Assembly: GCA_050084985.1 (NCBI GenBank)
Contig: JBITNC010000001.1
Coordinates: 104,160,001-104,224,000, forward strand
Source of the DNA: Nageia nagi
Lineage: Eukaryota > Pinophyta
Length of the DNA: 64,000 nt
Reading direction: 5' to 3'
Below, piece after piece: positions 39,391 through 49,499 of the stretch. Below the pieces are notes generated by a model. It did no database searches, was not told where the DNA came from, and saw only the letters and a program-made list of their open reading frames with translations. Within the stretch, counting starts at the first letter, position 1. Each line of letters opens with the position of its first letter. The translations under genes and the position numbers were made by a program.

Positions 39391-40866
39391 CTAATTTCCA
39401 GCCGTCTTTGTAAAAATGGAGAAAAATCCCATCATTCTAGCTGCCAGAGATGTCACCGCGCTCTTACATAATGTTACATCATCTTTGAGAAATTCCTCAT
39501 ACACTTCCAAACAATATTTCTGCCTTAGCTCTACCTCTTCCTTGCTCATCCTTCTCAGAATGGGCACAATTCTGTGCATCTCCTTTGAAGGAAATTGCAG
39601 TATGCATCGATGCCACTGTATCAGAGTATCAAAGGGCTTCACGTAGTTATCAGCTATGAGCACTGGAATTGTTCCTCCGCTGAGAATCTCGGTAAATCTG
39701 TAAGAGTTGGGCTGAATGCCAGCAGGTGCCAGCCCAAACGTAGAGTTCATCAGATCTATATAATCCTGCCTATCATAGATGGCTTCGTCCTCAGTGCAGT
39801 TGGCCCCCAGTTTGGGTTCCTTCTTCCTCCACTCATCATTCACAGGATGTCTGCATGAAACGGCAACGATGATATCTTTGCCGTTGTGCATATTTCTGAA
39901 TGAGTCATGGCTTCTCAAAAGCCCTTCACCCTCATGACCTAAGTATCTCAGCCCCCTAAAGGTCAGGAAATATTTTCTGTCAAATGATTTGATTTGTTGA
40001 AGGTGTGTGAGCATCATGTGGGGTGGGAGTGTAATGCTGATGTCGAAGCCGGGTCGGTAGATTGTTTCGTGCATGTCGGTGATGAGAAGAGAAGCCATGC
40101 CTATGTTCTCCAGGGGCAAACCTGTCAATTTCCACATATCGTGAAAAGAGACCAATACATGGTTCATTCCACCATTCCAGTAAGGAAGAGTGCTCGGAGG
40201 TGCTGGTGGTGGATTGTGATATGGATCCAGAAGGTCCATATACACGAAAAACAAACAGGCCTTGTTGGGATCCTTGGTGAACCATTTTGTTGTGTTTAGC
40301 CATTAAAAGTAGCTGAAACAACACAACATCTTACTACGATATTGCAATCAAATTTATCTTGTAATGAAATCACGACAGCGAGCTTGAAATAGAAAACAAT
40401 TTTACCTGGTGCGCCGAGGTGGTAGATCATAGACGAAAATCTTGATGACATCCATGTTTTCACATCGTGAGTAATTGAAGCACACATCCATCGAACACCG
40501 CGGAAACAATACCGGATAATGCCAGGTCGTATTTTTTGCGTACCATGGGCCTTGTTTCTCAATTTGGCATGGCTTCTGTATCACATTTTCCTTCAGAAGT
40601 TGTGGTGATGTATTGTTAGATGCGGTAAAGGCATACGGAGATTGAGATAGACATATAGTGCAGTTGCACGCCTTCGCATTCTCAATTGGGAAGCTCCCAT
40701 TGCGTGATATACGATTTTTTTGAATCGTGACGAAGTGCTGGGAACAGCTAAATGCAAACTCACGCGTCTCCCTGAGAATAAACACCGGAAAACTCAAAAT
40801 GCTGAGAACCACAAATAAGACTGTGATGGAAGCAACAAGAAAACATTTTCGGCCTGAAATCTTCAT
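39391..40866 (-). CDS. Exostosin-like glycosyltransferase, family GT47 (two exons, one in-frame stop)
   Basis: Type II Golgi-type enzyme of the exostosin/GT47 family; substrate cannot be told from sequence. Exon 1 is 40,866-40,406; the intron is 40,405-40,313 (93 bp, GT...AG, acceptor TTGTTTCAG); exon 2 is 40,312-39,391. The chosen start begins MKISGRK, followed by a hydrophobic anchor (about residues 8-31). An upstream ATG at 41,001 is open in frame and would add 45 residues. The downstream start is preferred because the related fragment at 47.28 kb begins at the same place (MSGGRK). A cysteine-rich stem (CNCTIC) precedes PRCSMDVCFNYSRC and IKIFVYDLPP, then KDPNKACLFFVYMDLLDP, WNGGMNHV, RPGFDISI, NGKDIIVAVSCRH and SYRFTEILSGGTIPV, the order seen in EXT proteins. 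With this splice, TAA at 40,305-40,303 falls in frame four codons into exon 2. Either the gene is a young pseudogene, the base is wrong, or splicing differs. GC content is well above its surroundings. Confidence 0.85.
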
Positions 40867-41022
40867 ACTGACTGTGTCTTTGAAGCCGTTGGAGCCGCGG
40901 GCATCTTCGTCGAACGCTGAGGTGTAATAGAAGATTGTAATCCTTTCTCTCTTCGCAGGACACCAGAAATGCCGAAAGAGGTATGCTTCCAAGAACATCA
41001 TAGTTGTGGTATAGCTAAAGAC

Positions 41023-41120
41023 AACAACTCATGCAACTCGTGGGCAGAAACTTAATGTATACCTCGTCGTTTGAGGCGATGAGAACTACTCGTGCAGCTC
41101 GTGGGCAGAAACTTATTGTA
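41023..41120. repeat. Pair of direct repeats upstream of the GT47 gene
   Basis: Two copies of about 37 bp (41,023-41,059 and 41,083-41,120) share the exact core CTCGTGGGCAGAAACTTA and are separated by about 24 bp. They lie 150-250 bp upstream of the preferred GT47 start, so they could be promoter or 5' untranslated elements, or a simple local duplication. Confidence 0.75.
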
Positions 41121-41281
41121 CGACATCATACAGCAATTGGAGGATGTAGTTTCACCCTACACTGCGATTGTCCTTATTTCACAAGTAGGTTGTAGTTTAT
41201 AGTTTAAATCTATTTTGTATGACTATAAAAGGATTCATGGAATCAATTATTATATTCTCTTGTTGTTGTCCTTCTTCTCTT

Positions 41282-41284
<3 letters not shown>

Positions 41285-41332
<48 letters not shown>
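41285..41332. repeat. (TA)n microsatellite
   Basis: About 24 uninterrupted AT dinucleotides. Confidence 0.95.
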
Positions 41333-42583
41333 CTTGTTTCATCTCATAAAAATCATAATAAACCTAAAAATTATTCTACTTTTTTTTATAGTTGTTAGAG
41401 TTTTCATAACATTTCCAAAAAAACATCATAGAATCAATAAGAATTACCACAATGATTTGTAGTACAATATTATGTTCATTATCATTACATAAGTTAAATT
41501 ATTATAAATGTATTTAATCATCATGCTTTTAATTTTAATTTCTTAAAAGAATTTAGTTTTTATCTATTCATCAAGAATTATACATATTAATTTTTTTAAA
41601 AAATGAATAAATTAACAATTCTTTGTATCATATTAATTTATTTCTTAATTAAATCCTTATAATCATTACACAAACTTTTTATTAGAGAAAATAAGTATTT
41701 AATGAGTTGGACAAACAAAATCCAACTTCTTTCATATAAACCTAAGAAACAACTATTAAATTTTTAAATATTATCCAAAATGGTAGTGCATTTTTGATAA
41801 AAATGATTACAACTCCTAAAACTATTATATCAATATCTTTTCTCATAAATATGATTCATCCTTATCTCAGAAAAATGGTAGGAAAAAATAGAATATCTAA
41901 ACATAGCACTTCAAAAATTCCTTACAATCTTAATAACTATACATTTACTACTTCAAAATGTCATGCACCTTATTTATTAATGATCAATCATCACTAGATA
42001 AAGATTTTCGTTAATCAAAATTCATTAGTAAAAGCTAAGCAAAGTTTTATTAATCTATCATTCCATAATTTCGGGCATTTATATTTTCTTAATTTTATTT
42101 CAAATCTTTGTGTTAGTTTAATCAAACTTTCTTTATTTAAGGTTAATCAAATTTCATTTATACATACTAAACATAGTTTAATTACACATATGTGTTAAAT
42201 TGAAAAAATAATCTTATGATCATCTCTTCAATATTCTTGAATGATTATTGAGTTAATCAAACTCTATTTAATCGTTATAAATTAAGTTTGATTAACCCAA
42301 TATAAACAAAAAATATTTTTCACCAACTAACACATGTAACACCTAATTAAATTGATTCAATTTTGTTTAATCATGAGTGTTTATCCTTTTGTGTAATGAA
42401 ATTTAAAAATCTTCACCAACCAACTTACATGCTATCTATTTAATTTGAATCATTATTTTTATGTATCAAACTCTAAGTTTTTTCATTGTAGAAGCTCGGT
42501 TCCTCTAGGAACCATTTTTTCCACAATGCATCTTGTTAAATAATTGAATATACCTTATACTTTTCCTCTATATTTTTCATACA
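41333..42583. other. Unassigned AT-rich spacer
   Basis: No motif, RNA gene or transposon boundary recognised. The open frame at 41,794-41,997 is low complexity and has no family resemblance. Confidence 0.5.
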
Positions 42584-42712
42584 TCTCTTGCTAGATTAAT
42601 TTTTGCATGCATGTCTTGTACATTCATTTTTTAGATGCATGTCTTACTATATTAATTTTTGCATGCATGTCTTACTAGATTGATTTTTGCATGCATACCT
42701 TTCGATATATAA
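42584..42712. repeat. Tandem repeat, about 35-bp unit
   Basis: Three to four imperfect copies of a unit containing TTTTGCATGCATGTCTTACT followed by AGATTAA-type sequence. Confidence 0.8.
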
Positions 42713-42839
42713 AATGAGAAAAAATGTTAATCCATCCTATTTCTCAAACTAAATGTAAAGCTTTTTGGCTAAATTATGCAAATCAAAAAGTTTTAGGGAT
42801 TCAAAACATCCTACCTTGAAAGAAATTTTTGTCCTGCCC

Positions 42840-43520
42840 ATATGAATATTGAGGTTTATCATGTATTTTTGGTCTTCATGTAATATTATCAGGCTTCATC
42901 ATTATTTATCCCGATTCCTCATACATTATAGTCTTTATGACATATTATCAGGCTCCCTAATTCATTTTGAGACATCCTTGTTGTCCTAATGAATTTTATA
43001 CCCTAAAATTAGTCCATTCCATAAATCTGTGTATGCATCATGCATCTTATTAAATATATCTTGGGATTTATGTAATCTTTCATATTTTGCTTATGCATGT
43101 GATAATTGCATCTGCTTAAAAGTCTCTAGAGCCTTTTGAAAAACCCATTTTGTGAAAATCCTCAAGACCATTGCATTCATGATATTGTGTCTGCATGATT
43201 CCTTGTTTTCATCATTTTCAATCTTAATGGATTGTTATCGAGCTTTAGGTACAATTTCGGGCATCATCTTCTCTTTTTGGGCATCATATTCCATTATCGG
43301 GCTTCAGGGTACAATGTCGGGTTTCTTCTTCTACTATCCAACATCATCTCCCATTATCGATCTTTAGGGTACAATGTCGGGCATCATCTTATATTGTCGG
43401 GCATTATCTCATATTATCGATCATCCTTATACATTTTTAGTCATCCTTATAAATAGTCATGCATCATCTTCCATTTTTGAGCATCCTTTTCTATTTTTCG
43501 GGCTTCATCATGGCTTGTAG
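42840..43520. repeat. Degenerate minisatellite rich in TATCGGGCTTCA / GGGCATCATCTT
   Basis: Short units such as TTATCGGGCTTCAGGGTACA and GTCGGGCATCATCTT recur irregularly, loosely at first (from about 42,840) and densely from 43,230 to 43,510. Open frames here (for example 43,152-43,456) are a by-product of the repeat. At 43,030-43,105 the array includes TGCATCATGCATCTT, which also occurs in the tandem repeat at 48.98-49.44 kb. Confidence 0.7.
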
Positions 43521-43558
43521 CGATTCATAAATGGCTATCAGGACATTCAAAACAACTA

Positions 43559-43758
43559 TTGACAGAATCATTGTATATCTTTGTATATGTTTGTATATAT
43601 CTTTACACCTATAGTTTCCTTATTTTTACTGTAGGTTTCCTTAAAATAAGGAATCACTTTCTATTCCAACATTTGGTATAGTCCATCTTTCCTATATATA
43701 TTTAAATGATGTTAATGAGAAAGAAATCAATTTTGTCACCAATATTCCAATTTTGACA
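43559..43758 (+). repeat. Copia 5' LTR (approximate)
   Basis: About 200 bp ending in TTTTGACA directly before the primer-binding site, with a TATA-like CTATATATATTTAAA near 43,692. The start (TGACAG at about 43,559) is an estimate, because no 3' LTR is present in the window for comparison. Confidence 0.55.
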
Positions 43759-43770
43759 TGGTATCAGAGA
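43759..43770 (+). other. Copia primer-binding site
   Basis: TGGTATCAGAGA, initiator-Met tRNA type, at the end of the putative LTR and 79 bp before the gag start. Confidence 0.85.
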
Positions 43771-43848
43771 AATAATTTGAAAAGATTATTTTTTTCTCTT
43801 CCTCTTACAACTCTCTGCAATCGATCTGCCTTTTCTATATTCTTAACA

Positions 43849-46800
43849 ATGGCGGATACTAGCATCCCATCCTCCCTTGATGCCATTAATAATCCTTTCT
43901 TCCTGCATCCATCAGATAATCTAGGGACTAATCTCTTCAGCCATCCTCTCACTGGTGACAACTACAGTACTTGGTGCCACACCATGCTCATGGCACTCAT
44001 GGCAAAAAACAAGGTAGGCTTCATTGATGGGACCATTCCCAAACCTGCAACAGACCATGCAGACCACCCTGCTTGGGTTAGGGTCAACAACATGGTTTCC
44101 TCATGGTTGTTGAACTCCATCCATCGTGATCTGGCTCCCTTTGTCCTCTATGCTGATTCTACTTCTGTTATATGGAAAGACTTGCATGATCGTTTCTCTC
44201 CATCCAATGGACCTCGTATCTTCTCTTTGGAGTGAGCGATTGCCACTCTGCAATAGAATAATGATTCTGTTGCCAAATACTACAATACCTTGAAAAGCTG
44301 TTGGGATGAACTGTCCACATACATCACTTTGCCTGCATGCACTTGCAACGTCGCTCACACCTTTGCTGAGCACTCTCAAAATCGATGGTTAATGCAATTT
44401 CTCATGGGACTAAGCGATACGTATGCACATGCTCGTAGCTAGATTTTGCTCATGGATCCGCTCTCTTCTCTAGGTCGTGCTTATTCCTTGATCCTACAAG
44501 ATGAGTCACAGCACCTTCTTCAATCTCTACCTACATCTGATGGCTCAGCCATGATGGCTTCTTCTACAAATGCTGCTTCGGGCTCTCATGCAAATGCAGC
44601 TGTATGTTCTCATTCGACTGATCAATGTCCAAAATACAAATCCAAGGAGCATTGTACTTACTACCATATCCTTGGTCACACCTGTGATGTCTGTTACAAG
44701 TTGAACGGTTACCCACCAAATCATAAATTTGGAAACTGTCCACCAAAATGTCAAGGGCCTTCTAATTCCAACACATCTTCGGCTCCTTCCACGGCTTCTA
44801 CGACACCTCCTCTTACTTCTGATTAGTACCAACGGTTGCTAAGCTTGTTGAATGAGGTAACTGCTCAGTCTACTACCAACCTTACAGGTATGCCTCTTTG
44901 CTTACACTCATATGTTCATTCACCTTCCACATGGATAATAGACTCAGGGGCTTCTGATCATGTCATTGCTGTTCTTGACTTATTGCATAATACCCATCCG
45001 CCATCAGTTTCTTCCTCATCTATTTGCATACCGGATGGTAGTTTCATACCAATCACATGTTCTGGGCAATCTAAACTCACTCCCAATATCACCCTTTTCA
45101 ATGTTTTGTGTGCACCTACTTTTAAACATAATCTTCTTTCAGTTCACAAACTCACCATTCATTTAAACTGCTCAGTAACATTTTTTCCCTCTTATTGTAT
45201 TTTTCAGGACCTCTCGATGAGGAAGGAGATTGGTCGGGGCCATGAACGCGGAGGTCTCTACTATCTTGATCTTGACCCATCCCATGTTGCCCTTGCATCT
45301 ACATCCCTTTCATTCGAACTATGGCATCAATGATTAGGCCATCCCACTCCAGACTGACTCAATAAATTACAGACTACTCTCTCTTTTTCATCTAATAATG
45401 TTCCTTCTACCTGTGATATTTGCCCTCTTGCAAAGCAGCATCGTTTATCTTTCCCATCTAGTTCGATTTGTACTACTGTACCTTTTGAATTAATACATTA
45501 CGATATTTGGGGATGTTATTCTAGTTCAACCAATGGTGCTCATTATTTTTTAACTATTGTTGATGATTTTGCACGTTGCACATGGACATTTCTTAGGAAA
45601 TTTAAGTCTGATACTTATGGCCTTATTTGGAATTTTTTTGTACATGTTCAAACTCAATATAATTGTTCAATTAAACAAATCCGAACTGATAATAGTTCTA
45701 AATTTTTTTCCAAGGTTATGCAATCCTTTTTCAATAATCATGGTGTTCTCCACCAACATAGTTGCGTTGCCACACCCCAACAAAATGGTGTCGTTGAACG
45801 AAAGCACCATCATCTTCTAAACGTAGCTCGTGCACTTCGCTTCCAAGCTCAACTCCCTCCTTCCTTTTGGAGTGATTGCATTCTCACTGCTACATATTTG
45901 ATCAACCACATTCCAACACCCATTCTTAATGGTTGCACACCCTATGAGATCCTCTTTCAAAAGCCTCCCTCATATGACCATTTAAGAGTCTTTGGTTGCC
46001 TTTGTTATGCCTCCTATGGGCATTTACACCATGATAAATTTGGACCTCGAGCAAGACGGTGTATTTTTGTTGGCTACCCTCTTGGACAAAAAGGCTACCG
46101 TCTCTTTGATCTTGAAACACATCAGTACTTTTCTAGCAGAGATGTTGTCTTTCACGAAACTATTTTTCCTTAAACAGACCATTCCACAGAACAAAATATT
46201 GTCCTACCTCTTCCCATTCCTGATTACTCTTTTATAACCACCTCTTCACCCATTTCGGTTGTACCTACTTCTATACAGAATGATCCACCTCTGGAGCACA
46301 CCCTCAAGCCTAGTCCCCACACCTCTTCCGAAATCACAAACCCACCCTCCTCACCTCCTACACCCACCCCACAACCCACTAGCCCACAAGCCACAGCTCC
46401 ATCTAATGATACACGTCGATCCAGCAGATCCACTCGCCCACCATCCCATCTACGAGATTATTTCTGCGGTCATGTACACCCCACCACTGATTCTTCCATG
46501 AGTGGTCCTGCGTCGATAGGTATACAATATCCAATTTCTCATTTCCTCTCTTATGATAAGTTTAGCCCTACCCATCGTACATTTCTTTGCTCAATTTCTA
46601 ATGAATAGGAACCCACCTCTTTTAATGTGGCTAACAAACATCCTAAGTGGAAGGAAGCAATGGCAGCTGAGATTAAAGCATTAGAGCAAACCAATACATG
46701 GACTCTCACCACTTTACCTCCAGGGAAGCATCCTATTGGCTGCAAATGGGTTTATAAAATCAAGCACCGATCAGATGGTTCCATCGAGCGATACAAAGCT

Positions 46801-47035
46801 CGACTTGTTGCTAAGGGCTTCACTCAGACTAAGGGCTTGGACTATAATGAGACTTTTGCCCCTGTTGCCAAACTTGTTACTGTGCGTTGTCTCTTAGCTG
46901 TTGCCACCATCCGGGGTTGGCCTTTATATCAGATGGATGTCAACAAGGCTTTTCTTCATGGTGACTTAGATGAGGAAGTTTACATGAAAATTCCACCTGG
47001 ATTCTCCAAACAGGGGGAGCATCGAGTTTGCCGTC
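43849..47035 (+). pseudogene. Ty1/copia gag-pol, truncated in RT
   Basis: Gag starts MADTSIPSS, with LTGDNYSTW and GFIDGTIPKP typical of copia gag. The zinc knuckle near 44,660-44,700 (CTYYHILGHTCDVCYKL) has Y for the second cysteine. Protease WIIDSGASDHV is near 44,930-44,960. Integrase includes WHQ-stop-LGHP and CDICPLAKQHR (zinc-binding part), LIHYDIWG, IRTDNSSKFF, TPQQNGVVERKH and VFGCLCYAS (about 45,320-46,010). A Pro/Ser/Thr-rich linker follows, then RT from 46,627: [50 protein letters not shown] stops at VCRLN (47,035), before its YVDD box; the rest, RNase H and 3' LTR are absent. About eight stops interrupt an otherwise well preserved frame (44,233; 44,253 region; about 44,440; 44,825; 45,331; about 45,355; 46,171; 46,606). 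It is GC-richer than the gypsy array, which suggests a younger insertion. Confidence 0.93.
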
Positions 47036-47285
47036 TTAACTTTGTATATGATAATTGCATTGGTTCAATACATGTAGTGCAATTGCAGGTATTTGCACCT
47101 CCGATTGAGAAGCTTCCGTTACGTGATCTGCAATAGTCGTCTGTAATCACCAGTTTGTGGAAAGAGTTTACGATGGACGGCCAGTTGTCAGCCGAGATTA
47201 TGAAGTCCAAACTGAAAACGCTAACAACTATAATAATGATTATGAAGGCAGTGAGAATGAAACAAGTTTTTCTTCCGCCTGACAT
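47036..47285 (-). pseudogene. Fragment of a second GT47 exostosin-like gene (start of exon 1)
   Basis: On the minus strand an ATG at 47,285 begins MSGGRKTCFILT, followed by a hydrophobic anchor, then [21 protein letters not shown]. This parallels the intact gene at 40.8 kb (MKISGRKCFLV, anchor, ISRNGSFPIENAKACNCTIC), including the SRNGSF and CNCT motifs. Similarity stops where copia RT begins, near 47,036, after about 80 residues. An in-frame stop lies upstream of the ATG with no other ATG between, which supports this start and, by analogy, the chosen start of the full gene. Exon 2 of this copy is not in the window. It is a dead paralogue fragment. Confidence 0.82.
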
Positions 47286-48200
47286 TCTCGCAGCCTCTTC
47301 TGAAAGATACTTTGCACATAGACGAGCAATAATACTACTTCTGTATCATGCGATCAAGAAAGTGGACGCTGAAGATCTTAGCCAAAGGGATTTGAATCGC
47401 TGGAGTCAACTGTCTTGTGAGTTGTGTTTGACTTAATTTGATCTATTGCATTGGTAAAATTTTTTGAGTGTGTTAAGAAGGTCGCAGGGTCAATTTTGAC
47501 GGATTGCATGATAACACACAAGACAGTTACCATTTGCCGGCCTGAATAATTTACTAATAGAGTGCCATGTGAAAGAAATACAGAAGTGGAGGCGAAGACA
47601 CGGCATTCGATCACCACTTCAATCGAGGGTTTTCAGAGTGGAAAGCCGGAAGGCAAGGCTTTAGAGTTAATTGAGTAAAATGGACACCTCCGCCCCACAA
47701 AGCAGAATGGACAGAATATGTGAAGATTTCCTGGATGTCAAACCCTACCAAATATGAAAACCTTCCAAATAGAAATGTGGACATATGAAATGACTATAAA
47801 GATAAAACAAAAAATTGCAATGGAAGGAATAGTCCAAATAACGTCAGAATTTCAATTGAATAGCCAAATCATTTAAGAACAGCAACTGAATCATAGTATT
47901 ATACATATAAGATTAACGTGTTGATTAAAATAAGAAAACCAGTAACTCCAACTATCTTTGAGTATATTTTAACCATTATTTATGTTATGAATTAACATAA
48001 AATAATAACTTGTACTGTTCTAAAGAATGATAGAAATTCAATTTTCAATCTTCTACGTAAGAGTTTTTGTATTCAAATAATGTTTTTGTATATGATTTAT
48101 TCGTAAAATTAAGTTAATTTTGAAGGGTAATGGCTATCTAGTTTAATAAACATACCCTCATACCCCTTGTTAATTTTTGTAGGGTCTATTCACTTTCTAG
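47286..48200. other. Former 5' flank of the GT47 fragment and spacer
   Basis: 47,286-47,720 is moderately GC-rich and probably the old 5' flank of the broken GT47 copy. It shows no obvious similarity to the 5' flank of the intact gene. From 47,720 the sequence becomes AT-rich with no recognised content. Confidence 0.4.
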
Positions 48201-48540
48201 TAATAGACAAAAGAAAATGAACTATATATGTACAACATATATAAAAAAATTGCTACAGCTTAGCTCCTCTTTCCTTTGCTCAGCTCCCCTTGTGGAAGAC
48301 ACACACATTATTAATGCAACACAAATATGCAACATGAACACCTTAAATTTATGCACTACCAATGACCCACAAACACACACTATGGACATCTGCAACTTAT
48401 GTCCCACCTTCTTGGTTGGCAATGGTAGAGTCCATCTAGCTTTTGTTACCAAGTCAACAAGTATGAGCATGCACATATGCATCATCATCGCCCCACAAAT
48501 ACAAATTGCAAGTGCTTGTAAATATGGTTCATGAATGCAT

Positions 48541-48900
48541 ACACATATATGCCAAAAATGGATCCCACATAGGTACTATGAATTTAATTACACACGTACA
48601 TCAAATGTAAAGGGACATACTTTGAGAAACATCATTTCACCCTACATGAATTTCACCAACCCAATTCATTTCAAGTGAGTAGGATCAGAATGTAGGATTT
48701 AGCTAGAGATAATGCCTCCATATATGTACTAGGAATAACCCTATAAGTATACCTTGAATAGAGGCACATATGCGCCATAAATGAAAAAGCAGATCTCTTG
48801 AGATAAATCTTATCACCTTGCATGAACAACATTAACCCAATTCATTTTGAATGAGTGAGATGTTGAAGAAGGATTTTGCTAAAGCTTAATGGATAAGTAG
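48541..48900. repeat. Degenerate direct duplication, about 200 bp apart
   Basis: Two related segments (about 48,541-48,720 and 48,755-48,890) share features in the same order: CATATATGCC / CATATGCGCC, a GAGAAACATCATTTCACC / GATAAATCTTATCACC stretch, and AACCCAATTCATTT. They are heavily diverged. Confidence 0.6.
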
Positions 48901-48984
48901 CATTAAATCTTAGCAAAGTGAATTTCCACATATTTGTCCCTTTTTATTGTATTCTAATGGATGGATGTAATAATTGGTGCATAA

Positions 48985-49440
48985 TGTATAATTAAAATAG
49001 TGCATGAAACTATGTTTGCATCATGCATCTTTTCAAACAACTCTTGGGTTTATGTAATTTTTTTATACTTTACATACATGTTTATTTCATATTTCACTAC
49101 CTTAACATTCAATGAGAAATCATATATTTGCATCATGAATATTTTCAAACAATTCCTTAGTCTTATGTATTATTCCATATTTTGCATACATATTTACCAT
49201 GATGTTCATAACCACAACATTCAGTGAAAATCACTTTTTGTAGATCATACAATCATTGTTGTCCATGAAACTATGTTCATATTTGTATCTTCTTTAAAAA
49301 ATTATGGGCATTTAGTATTCTTGTATATTTTGCATGTATGTTTATAATGGTATTCACAACCACATCATTCGATGAACAACTATTTATGCATATCATATGA
49401 TCATTTTATTATATGAACCTATATTTAGAATACATCTTAA
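48985..49440. repeat. Tandem repeat, about 110-130-bp unit
   Basis: Three to four diverged copies. Each has a GCATCATGCATCTT-type start, AAACAA(C/T)TCTTGGGTTTATGTA-type middle and a TTTTGCATACATGTTTA-type end, followed by CACAACATTCA(A/G)TGA. The open frame at 49,000-49,227 lies inside it and is not considered a gene. Confidence 0.75.
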
Positions 49441-49499
49441 AGAATAATACATCTTTTGAAAGTGTGTTTGTAACATGCATCATCAATTTATTTTTATAA

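Noticed and set aside
39416-40299. Plus-strand frames opposite the GT47 gene
   Set aside because: Shadows of the conserved minus-strand coding sequence.
41794-41997. Open frame in the spacer beyond the GT47 gene
   Set aside because: No start context, motif or codon bias different from surrounding AT-rich DNA.
43152-43456. Overlapping open frames in the minisatellite
   Set aside because: They arise from the repeated unit and have no independent coding evidence.
46224-46433. Gly/Val-rich minus-strand frame
   Set aside because: Complement of the Pro/Ser/Thr-rich linker between integrase and RT of the copia element.
48217-48534. Open frame of 105 codons
   Set aside because: Cys/His/Thr-rich chance reading in a region of AC-rich repeats; no motif and an equally long frame on the other strand.
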